A DNA stretch of 64,000 bases, from assembly GCA_022661535.1 (NCBI GenBank), contig JAKULF010000008.1, positions 620,001-684,000 of the forward strand. The letters run 5' to 3'. A program made the position numbers and the translations under genes. Source of the stretch: Eutypa lata. Taxonomy: Eukaryota > Ascomycota > Sordariomycetes > Xylariales > Diatrypaceae. Below the pieces are notes generated by a model. The model saw only the letters and a program-made list of their open reading frames with translations, was not told the origin of the DNA and ran no database searches. How positions within the stretch are numbered: the stretch's first letter is position 1; every line of letters starts with the position of its first letter. Positions 47,591 through 56,410 of the stretch are shown in pieces.

Positions 47591-48262
47591 TATGGACGAT
47601 GTAACTTTCAATCTCTCATCTACTTGTTTTCGAATATATATAATGTCACAAGCACTCACTATGCACGGTTCGTTCTGACGATGGACTTGTAGATTTGGAA
47701 TCAATGAAAAGCCACAGGCCAACCCGTGATAGACATTACTATAGTACGGTGGGGTGACTTTCACAAAACTCGGTGTTCTTTCCGCAAAACAAACCCGTAG
47801 CATGTCTACTCTAGCTCTCCCATGATATAAGTTGTTAGGTTAAGTAGGCAAGCTAGACACTACTTTGCTAGTTAATAGAGAATATCGCAGACTTTTGATC
47901 AGAAAATAACCCCATATCAATACAAGGCATAATAAGCTTCCCACCAAGCTATAGCTAAGCTTTCGAAATATCAGATATGTGGTGCGTGATCCGGTCTGTC
48001 GGGGAAATTGAAGGCACTATGTCCTACAGAACCCCGGACTTCTCGCCGCCAAGGCCTCGGCGATTTTGCCTAGTGGTTGGCTTACCCCCACCAAACCCTG
48101 CTTCCCCAGATTTCCCCCGGAAAGCCAAGAGCCTACCTCTATACTCTGCATACCTTTAAATAGAGAGAGTCTCGGCATAGATTAGAAAGGCGTGATGAGT
48201 AGACTTGCTTGCGATGATTTAGATTCCGAAGGCTAGCCAAGGCCGTACCAGCATATTCTACC
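47591..48262. promoter_or_regulatory. Divergent promoter region, cyclase / transporter 3
   Basis: A 672-bp gene-free region between the divergent starts of the cyclase (leftward) and transporter 3 (rightward). Co-regulation would fit the layout. I see no convincing operator, apart from a short CG-rich patch at 48020-48125 with TTTCCCCCGGAAA. Confidence 0.35.
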
Positions 48263-50024
48263 ATGTCGGACAGGATGCAAGATATCAAGATGGATACTGT
48301 TGTGTCCCAAACCGAAGAAGGGAAAGATAGACCCAAGACGGACTACGATGTTATTGCAATGGGATTCATTGCGAAGGATGCGGAATGGCACGCCTATAAG
48401 ACTAAGAAGCTATTATGGAAAGTCGACCTGAGACTATTGCCATGGTGAGTGCATAGGAGGATTGGGTCGGAACTTGGGGTGTGGGATGCAAAATCACCTT
48501 CGTTAGCATGTAAGAACTGACAGTGGTCGGAATCTCCGCATAGGTTGGTCCTCATGTACACCACAAACTTCCTAGACAGGACGGCGTTAGCACAAGCGCG
48601 TCTCGGAAGCCTCGAGGAAGATTTAAACCTCAAAGGTGTTGAGTTCAACACTATCACTTCCATCTTATTCATTGTGCGTTCTGGAGGTGTACTGAAGCCG
48701 CCCTCAATTACAACTAACCTCTGTCTACCAGGGCTACATCCTTCTCCAGCTTCCTTCGAATCTCTTGCTGACCAAAGTTCGGCCTTCTCTATACTTGTGT
48801 CTCATGATGGTGATTTGGTACTTCTTCCTTCGATAAAGATGCTTGGCATGAGTCTGACTGAACTGCAGGGGGATGATCTCAGCATGTCAAGCTGCTACAC
48901 ATAATTACACAAGTGAGCTAGTGTGCCGCTTATTCCTTGGCGCAGCAGAAGCCCCTTTCTTCTCGTGAGTCGTGATCGAGCCTTCCAGTGTGCCTCTAGA
49001 TCAAGACATCACTGACCAAGCACGGCTCAGCGGCGCTATCTTCCTGATGTCCTCCTGGTACCGGACGAGCGAACTCACCCACCGCATCGCCATCTTATAT
49101 GCAGGCGTCGCGCTGGCCAACATGTTTGGCGGGCTCATCTCGGCGGGAGTCTTGTCGAACCTAAACTACGCCCACGGCATCACGGGCTGGCGATGGCTCT
49201 TCGTGATCGAAGGCGGCGCCACGGTCGGCATCGCCCTGGTCGCCGTCTTCTTCATGCCCGACTACCCGAACACGACGCGGTGGCTCAGCCGCGAGGAGCA
49301 GGCGTACGCCGAGTGGCGGCTAGCGCAGGACGTCGTCGGCGCGCGCGACGACCGGGAAGCCACCGGCGCGCTCGGGGCTCTCCGGATGGCCTTCGCCGAC
49401 TACAGGCTCTACCTGTTCATGCTGATGCACCACGCGAACCTGCTCTCGCAGTCGTTCACGTACTTCTTCCCGACCATCGTCAAGTCGCTCGGCTACGGGG
49501 ACACCGAGACCCTGCTCTTGACGGTGCCGGTCTGGTTCGCGACTTTGCTGGCGGCCCTCGGCGTGTCGTACCACAGCTCACGCTCCCAGGAACGCTCGAT
49601 CCACATCGCGTGCTCCATGCTCGTCGGCGCGGTCGGTAACGTGGTGGCTATCACGACGACGGGCGTCGGGCCACGCTTCCTGGCCATGTTCCTCATGCCC
49701 ATGGGCGTGTTGCCGGCATTTCAGATGATACTGGCTTGGATCACATCCTCGTTTCCCCGCCCGCTGGCCAAGCGAGCTGTGGTGGTTGCGGCGACCGGGA
49801 TGTTTGGAAACCTATCCTCCATATATGGTTCCTACATGTATCCGGCGACGGATGGGCCCATGTATGTGCCTGCTGGGGTAGGGCTCGCATGTGTATGCTG
49901 CTTTTGCGGCGGCATGGCGATTCTGATTCGGTTCATTCTGAGACGCGAGAACAAGAAAATGGAACGAGGCGATTATACCGGAAGCCGCGCTGGGCTTCCC
50001 GAGGGGTTTCGATACATCACTTGA
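48263..50024 (+). CDS. MFS transporter 3, Dal5/Tna1-type, paralogue of transporter 2
   Basis: Five exons (48263-48444, 48544-48673, 48732-48817, 48869-48964, 49031-50024) encode 495 residues. Its landmarks match transporter 2 in order: EWHAYKTKKLLWKVDLRLLPW, NFLDRTALAQARLGSLEEDL, GYILLQLPSNLLLTKVRPS, CRLFLGAAEAPFFSGAIFLMSSWY, LANMFGGLISAGVL, SSIYGSYMYPATDGPMY. The loop after helix 6 and the tail differ, and it lacks the last 20 residues of its paralogue. The membrane-entry Asn of transporter 2 (DRSN) is Ala here (DRTA), a change that might affect coupling. Exons 1-4 have ordinary base composition, while exon 5 from about 49050 to 49680 is strongly GC-rich. The two genes probably arose by duplication and then took on different substrates or directions of transport. 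Confidence 0.88.
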
Positions 50025-51245
50025 AGGGCTTCGAATTTAGTATGACCGTTCATTTTTGTTGAACTAATCATTGTCCGTCTTAGTGGTTTCTTGCCCTGCA
50101 TTCAGCCTACCTACTTAGTATCGTTCCATGAGAGTGAACTGCTCATAATATCATACTAACGATCGTAAAAGTATTAGGTCGATCAATGTATTCGCTGATC
50201 GGTACTATATGTGGACATTCCCGTTTTCCATTTGGGCATTAGAGTTAAACAGCTGGAGCAGAAGCTGGATTACGATCCTTATTTGCAAATGCGTTATGAG
50301 GCAATCTTGAACTTGACGGCATCCGCGAGCTGTTCCGTGAACGGATCTTGATGTATACAACCCGAGTGGTTGCTTCATGATAGTGCAGTGCGGTGAAAGC
50401 GAGATGATGAATAAGTGATGCGAGTGAGCCAATGTAAATAGTTATAGTTACGTATCTACGAAATACAACCCACGGACCATGTTCTTTTTGATCTAGACTT
50501 CTAGCAAGCCTAACACTCTTGGGAGGAACCCCTCCAGCTTGAGTTGAGGTTAGTTCAGGATGAGGAAAAGTTATCTAGCACAAAGCACGGCTGGAGACGT
50601 TAACCATTATTAGATCCTTCATATAGGCCTTGGCAAAGGGTTGGGTGGATACCATAACTAAACGGCTATAATTTCTCCGAAAGAAAGTTGACAAGAACTT
50701 CTACATGTTCATTAGGTTTTAAGTATCTTGTGATTTCGTATTTGAGGCTCTTCTTCGTATATTATACCGGGGCTTCCAGGGTTGCACTGCCAAGGCTCAG
50801 AGGGTTGACTCTCAGTGGCTCTGTTAACTACCCCAGATTCTGTACGTCATTGTCGACATTCACACGGTAATATTAGGCCCTGGAGGCTCGGCTTCATCTC
50901 CCCCGGGAAATAGCTGGACGAACCCCAATCCGGTATATAATCCCGTCTGGGGGGGACCCTCTTCTCCGCATGCATCGTGCCTGGCTCGGGAACAGGGCAT
51001 TGGGTGGATCCTTTTTGGAGAAATGAGCTCCATCATGCAGCGATCATGTCTTCACGTACGTACGATTACCAAGGTAAGCTCGAGAGTGGCCGGGCGTCGC
51101 GGTCGTATGAGCTATTCGTATAAATACTGGCGTGCAGAAGCATTCCTCAGCTGGAGAAGGTTGTTCTCCATCGTCAATTGATATTGATCGGCACACATCA
51201 TATCATATCATCACCGGTGTATTATAGTAAATACCAACCGCCGCG
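50025..51245. other. Intergenic before the GH79 gene
   Basis: Gene-free 1.2 kb. The right end is the GH79 promoter, with a TATA-like TATATAAT near 50932 and GTACGTACG near 51055. No other signal. Confidence 0.55.
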
Positions 51246-53042
51246 ATGACCGTACTGAAGAAAAGCCTTCTGGCTCTCGCGGCCGTTGCGAGCCAAGCGG
51301 CACTAGCCCAAGATACCAACAGCGCGGTGGAGATCAACGTTCCCTCCGACCTCTCGACGCGCCGCCTGCTCCCCGACGTCTACGGGTACTCGGTCGAGCC
51401 CATCTGGGTCGACGCGTTCGCGGGCACGCCCAAGGCGGCGAAGCTGCTGCAGACCATCGCCGACGTGACGGGCGTGCCGCCACCTATCCGGGTCGGCGGC
51501 AACACGGCCGACCAGACGTACATATTCCCGCGGCTCAACTCGACCAACGCGTCAGCGATTGCCTTGCCGGAGCTCCCCGACGCGAACCGCCTCGAGGTCA
51601 CGCCGGCGTGGTTCCGCCAGTGGGGGGCGTACTTCCCCGAGGGGACGCAGCTCCTCTACACGCTGAACCTGGCGGCCAACGACTCCGGGTGGGCCAACGC
51701 GGTGGCGCAGGCCGAGGCGGCGTGGGCCGGGCTCGGCGAGGCCCTCGTGCTGTTCGAGCTCGGCAACGAGATCGACCACTTCATCAACAAGGGGTGGCGG
51801 GACGCCGACTGGGGCGTCGCGACCTACACCGAGCAGTTCCGCAACCTGACGGGCCAGATACGCGCGTCGGACTGGTACGGGAAGGCCGGGAGCCCGCCGA
51901 AGTTCCAGGCCGGCGTGTTCGCGGACCCCCCCTGGGTCCCCGACCAGCAGGACGAGGTCGACGACTTCGACATCCGCAACCTGACGCGCGACGGCGCCGG
52001 CGGGCTCGCCGAGGACGGCGACATCGTCGGCAGCTACGCGACCCACCTGTACCCGCAGTCGACGTGCGACTCGGCGAGGTGGAACCGCATGCGGCTGGAC
52101 CTCCTGTCTAACCACACGACGCTGTGGCTCAACGTATCGCAGTATGCGCCCCAGGCGGCGGCGGCAGACAAGGCGGGCGCGACGCTCGTCATGGGCGAGA
52201 CCAACTCCGTCAGTTGCGGCGGGCGCAGCGGCATCAGCGACACCTTCGGCGCTGCGCTGTGGGGCGTCGACTACGTGCTGATGGACGCGACCATCGGCGT
52301 CTCCAAGACGTACTTCCACCTTGGTGCGCAGTCCGAGTACAGCAGCTTTACCCCCCTGGCGTACGAGTACAAGAACGAGTCGCTGACCGCGGGCATCCGG
52401 CCCGGGTGGTACGCGCACTACTTCATCGCCAAGACCGTAGCGCCCACCTCCGCGGACGACGACGAGGAACTCAGCGTTGCGGGCATCCCTAGCGCGAACT
52501 CGAGCTCTCTGAGCGGGTATGCGGTATACTCCAAGAAGGGCGGAGAGGAGCAGGCCCTGAAGAAACTGGTGTTCCTCGACATGGGCGTGTGGAACGGGAC
52601 CGAGGGGCTCAGCAACCCGAGCACGCTGAGCGTCACGGACGGAGAGGTGTTCAGCGAGGGCGAGCGGCCGACTAGCCAGCTGCGCATAACCACGCCGTGG
52701 TCGCAGGGGAGCGAGGTCAGCGTCACGCGGCTTGCGGCCCCTGGGACTAACGCGAAGAGCGAGGTGACGGTGTCTGGCCTCAGCTTCGACCCGGAGACGG
52801 GCGACAAGGTCGGTGAGGAGATGGTAGAGACGTTGACTGTAGGTGATGGCGGCGTCGTCGAGTTCAAGGTGGAGCGCGCCCACGGTATTCTGCTACAGAT
52901 CAGCAGTGGCTCGACTGGTAGTGGTGATGATGGTGATGACGAGCCTACGGAAGTCGTCAGGTCAGCGGCTACTGCGAGATCTGCCTCGGTTTGGGTTGGG
53001 CTGGCTGCTGGCTTCTTTACTGGGTTTGCGTTTCTTGTCTAG
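51246..53042 (+). CDS. Secreted GH79 glycosidase (beta-glucuronidase-like), probably GPI-anchored
   Basis: A single exon encodes 598 residues. A signal peptide is evident (about residues 1-21, ending ALA). The catalytic domain resembles glycoside hydrolase family 79, whose fungal members remove 4-O-methyl-glucuronic acid or glucuronic acid from arabinogalactan proteins and other wall glycans. VYGYSVEPIWVD and PPIRVGGNTADQTYI form the N-terminal barrel. The likely acid/base is Glu175 in FELGNEIDHF, and the likely nucleophile is Glu318 in LVMGETNSVSCGG. A beta-sandwich C-terminal domain follows. The tail has a Ser/Gly/Asp linker (SSGSTGSGDDGDDEPT) and a hydrophobic end (VWVGLAAGFFTGFAFLV), the pattern of a GPI-anchor signal. 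Many N-glycosylation sequons support an extracellular location. GC-rich throughout. Confidence 0.9.
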   Translation: MTVLKKSLLALAAVASQAALAQDTNSAVEINVPSDLSTRRLLPDVYGYSVEPIWVDAFAGTPKAAKLLQTIADVTGVPPPIRVGGNTADQTYIFPRLNSTNASAIALPELPDANRLEVTPAWFRQWGAYFPEGTQLLYTLNLAANDSGWANAVAQAEAAWAGLGEALVLFELGNEIDHFINKGWRDADWGVATYTEQFRNLTGQIRASDWYGKAGSPPKFQAGVFADPPWVPDQQDEVDDFDIRNLTRDGAGGLAEDGDIVGSYATHLYPQSTCDSARWNRMRLDLLSNHTTLWLNVSQYAPQAAAADKAGATLVMGETNSVSCGGRSGISDTFGAALWGVDYVLMDATIGVSKTYFHLGAQSEYSSFTPLAYEYKNESLTAGIRPGWYAHYFIAKTVAPTSADDDEELSVAGIPSANSSSLSGYAVYSKKGGEEQALKKLVFLDMGVWNGTEGLSNPSTLSVTDGEVFSEGERPTSQLRITTPWSQGSEVSVTRLAAPGTNAKSEVTVSGLSFDPETGDKVGEEMVETLTVGDGGVVEFKVERAHGILLQISSGSTGSGDDGDDEPTEVVRSAATARSASVWVGLAAGFFTGFAFLV

Positions 53043-53815
53043 ATAAAAATAGGTGATGCTTGAATATGTTCTGCATACACAGCTAATATAGGGCGTTCTC
53101 CGTGCCGAATGAGAATGATAAAGAAACAATATGGATTGTACGTAAAAGAAGACGGTATACTAACCTTAGGATTCATGGGTTACCAATATAGTGAAATCGT
53201 GGAAAGTGTGGAATTATTCCTATACGGTTTTTATAACATACACTTGTGAGAATCGCCTATCTCGTTGGACAAAGAACCCCTGATCGAACAGACGTGAAAT
53301 GAAATCGGTAGGTTTCGAGCAGCCTCGTCCACTAGGCGACCTAATTATATAACAATCATAAATAGGGAAACTGCACCGCTACGTTTCATAGCCACTTCGT
53401 GGACTCCGTGGAGTAGACTGGGAACTCAGTTGTGTCTAGGGGGATTCAAGATGTTTCGCTTGATTCTTTTCTACTGCGGTATTTTGTGCTGTTGGTTTCT
53501 TATAAGCCTTGTTTTCCATTTACGAGAATGATAGAAGCAATAAGAGTAACCACCTAGCAGGGTGAGCTCAATCGACCATAACGTCCTCAGTTTGCATGAT
53601 ACAGATTATCACCGCACATCGGTTAAGTATGGGGTAATATATACTGAACCGGGGAAATTCATCCAGCTGTATCATGGATTTTGCTTCATGGAATTAATAC
53701 TATCCTCACATCCGAACGCCCAATATCGTCCTCAATAGCTCGATCATCCATCAATTGCCACATGCCATCCCCACCCCCTGAACTCTCCCTTTACTACCCC
53801 TTTAACTACCCCCAA
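53043..53815. other. Convergent intergenic region, GH79 / PARG-like gene
   Basis: AT-rich 3'-to-3' spacer, no gene seen. Confidence 0.6.
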
Positions 53816-55088
53816 CTAAACAACAACCTTCCCAACCTCCTTACCCTCAAGCACCTGTTGGAAAATCTCAAAGTTGCCCTCATTTCTCTTATCGAGGACC
53901 GCGAACCAGATCTCGCGGAACCAGCGACCGCCGCCGAACTCGGGCTCCTGCAGGACCTCGAGCCAGCAGCGCGCCACCTCCCCGGGAGGGTTGTGGAACG
54001 CGCCGCAGCCGAGCGCGCCGAGCACCAGCAGCTCGTGGCGCTCGAGCGCGGCGACGCGCAGCGTGAGGCGCATCTTGGCCTTGGTCAGGTCGCGGTCGGT
54101 CGCGTGTTTGAATTCGTGCTCCTGCCTAGCCCCTGACGAGGAAAAGGGGGAGGAGTGCGTTACCTTGCGCAGTTCCGGCCCTCGGATCCCCGCTACGCTG
54201 ATGACGCTCATCACTGGTAACGATCCGACGGGCGTCTGTGTTTATTAGTTAATAAATGAATATTAATATAATTCCTTTTCACGAAAGGTTTCAATAAGCT
54301 AGCTATCTCACGGCCACTCCGAAAAGGGGAGGGAGCAAGGGAAAAGAGGGCCTAGTCTGAACAGCCAGGAGTTCCCCAGAAGAACAAAACAAGCCGTGAT
54401 TAACTGAGAAAGGCAGCTAATCCAAAAAGGAAAAAAAAAGAAAAAAAAAGGAATAAGGCGTTTTACGTACCGGAGATACATCAGTATGAAGGAGTTGATG
54501 TCCCGCATCCATCGAAGACCGAACCACGACGACGTCGCGCGTGTAGACGGCATCGAGCTTCTCTAGGGGGTAGTATGTCTTGTGCAGGGACAGGGAGAGC
54601 GAGCTGCGGTAGCAAAGGGCCTCCTCCTGGGCGAGGGCGCCGGTGAGCCAGCCGCCGCCGGGCTTCTTCTCTGAGGCGAGATTCATGACGGCGATGCGCT
54701 GGTTTCTCTGCGTGGTGGATGGTCCTTGAGCCGTAGCTGCAGCCCCTGTTGCAGTAGCAGTAGTAGTGACAGTGCTAGGCTGTTGATGTTGGGTAAGCGA
54801 GTCCGCCATCATTATGGCTGCGTCGAATGTATCCTCGTTCAAGACCTTGACGAGGGTTCCGTAAGTCTTGGTAGGGCCGGAAGGTGTGGTTGAAGACGAA
54901 GCTAGCTCGAACCGTGGAGGTGCGGAGGCATCGAGCTGTGGTAGCCTGGCTAGGTTGTACACCTGGGAGTCTTCTGCTTGCAAAAGCGGTAGCTGCACCA
55001 GGACATCGGGAAGAACTTTCTGGGTCTCTTTGGCTACCTCGGAAAGCGCTTCCATGCGGGCGCGGATGTATGCTGGGATTGGCATCAT
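53816..55088 (-). CDS. Microbial-type PARG (ADP-ribose glycohydrolase-like, DUF2263) protein
   Basis: Exons 54471-55088 and 53816-54235 with a 235-bp intron encode 345 residues. The N-terminal helical region is followed by the family core: IAVMNLASEKKPGGGWLTGALAQEEALCYRSSLS, where Gly-rich and QEE-type residues bind and cleave ADP-ribose in microbial PARG and macrodomain enzymes. Next come YYPLEKLDAVYTRDVVVVR, the second exon with PVGSLPVMSVISVAGI, and LLVLGALGCGAFHNPPGEVARCW, a typical macrodomain strand and loop. The predicted role is removal of ADP-ribose from proteins or nucleotides; fungal members are poorly studied. A Thr/Ala/Gln-rich insert lies near residues 95-130. A 31-nt GT...AG segment in exon 2 is left in, because the frame reads through it and it is too short for an intron. 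Confidence 0.8.
54426..54451. repeat. Poly-A tracts in the PARG-like intron
   Basis: Two runs of nine A separated by G on the plus strand, giving a poly-T (pyrimidine) tract inside the intron of the minus-strand gene. Confidence 0.8.
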
Positions 55089-56410
55089 GAAGTCTGGGGG
55101 TGTGCTTGTCTGTGTTTGTTGTCAAACGTGAGGGAAGGAAAGGTAGGGATCTAAGTTATGGACTAGATGGATGGGATGGGGTGGGATGATATTAAATTAT
55201 AGAATAGGTAGTTCTTTGCGTGGCAGACTATTTGTACGTTAGGTAGGTAGGTATGTACGTATGTAGATACAATCTCTGTAACTATGTAGTAGGTGGAATG
55301 GATAACTGTCAGGAATTACGTAGCTACGGCCTAACTAAATCGCAAGGAGAGTCGATGTTGATTGGTAGAAAGAAGTTAACCGAGACCAAGGCAAAAAAGC
55401 ACTCGAATGCCTGAATATGCGTCTGTACGCCTTTGCATTCTACCTGAGACAGGCGAGGGTTTCTATCATGAATGTTTGCGTTACTCGGAGGAAGTCCTTG
55501 GGCGGCGTGACTCAACTAGCCGGGTGGTGTACCTAGAGGTTATTCAGCTGAGCCTCGCTACGGTACATAGCCACAGCTTAACCACACTGGAGATTATGGA
55601 GGAAATAGAGATTTTAGTTGTTGATGTTCAGGACGTGAGATATGTCCCATACTTGTGTAAGTAGGTAAAGCAATTTAGGTCTGAAAAGATGAGGAGCGGT
55701 GGATGCTGAGCAGGCTGCCGTGGGTGTAAGTATCATTCTTTGTCAGGAAGGCACCCACGGCAGGCTTAGCCTAATCGGGGTTTTGTATAAGTGAAAAACC
55801 GATGTAAAGATTTAAGGGGCAATCGTGTTGTATAATTCGCATCACTTCCAACGATCACCATAAAACATGAAAGCGAGTCGTTATAACACATAGGTAGGTA
55901 GTTAATAACGATATCTCTATCATACACACGGAGCTCCCTCATATTATCCACCATAATCAACCAACGGCCGTAAGGATGGGTTGGGTTGGGTTGATATCAT
56001 CCATCCATCCACTCATCCACATCGGCTTCCCTCACCCCCTCGCGATATGTATTCTAAGTATAAAAGAATAAGCTTTTCAAACAAATACTAGGTAATTATC
56101 TATGTCTGGGGTATATAGATATCTCCTCCAAGACCTCTGCCTTCCACCCTCCGCCTTCCACCTTCCGCCTTCCATCCTCCTTCCTATCTAACCTGGCCAC
56201 CAAGCCCCTCCATCACACAACAGCGTATGCGATATATATATTTATAGCATTCGTTCGACAGCGCTGAAACAGGAAAAAAGCTCATGCACGCACAATCCAT
56301 CCAACAAATGAGAAGAAAAAAGGGAAAATGAAGAGAGTATTCCTCGCCATCGTCACAAATTAATTTGTCACCACGATCCACGATCCTCCTCTGCTTGCCT
56401 GCTTACTTCC
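55089..56410. other. Intergenic between the PARG-like and acyltransferase genes
   Basis: No gene. It includes TAGG/TATG repeats (55237-55265), a strong inverted repeat (55705-55772), TGGGT repeats near 55978-55995, and imperfect CCTTCCACC/CCGCC units (56141-56180). Confidence 0.6.
55705..55772. repeat. GC-rich inverted repeat (hairpin)
   Basis: The left arm (about 55705-55726, GCTGAGCAGGCTGCCGTGGG plus TG) pairs with the right arm (55752-55772, CACCCACGGCAGGCTTAGC). A perfect 12-bp core CTGCCGTGGGTG is extended outward by GCT-AGC. The loop is 25 nt. It stands out from its AT-rich surroundings. It could be the remnant of a small inverted-repeat element or a transcribed hairpin. Confidence 0.7.

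Noticed and set aside
49193..49639. 148-codon Arg-rich frame inside transporter 3
   Set aside because: It is an alternative frame of the GC-rich exon 5. The true frame carries transporter motifs.
51552..52883. 443-codon minus-strand open frame opposite the GH79 gene
   Set aside because: It is an antisense shadow of a GC-rich gene. The plus strand encodes a complete GH79 protein with signal peptide and catalytic residues.
54133..54163. A 31-nt GT...AG segment in the PARG-like gene that looks like an intron
   Set aside because: Too short for an ascomycete intron, and the reading frame passes through it without a stop.
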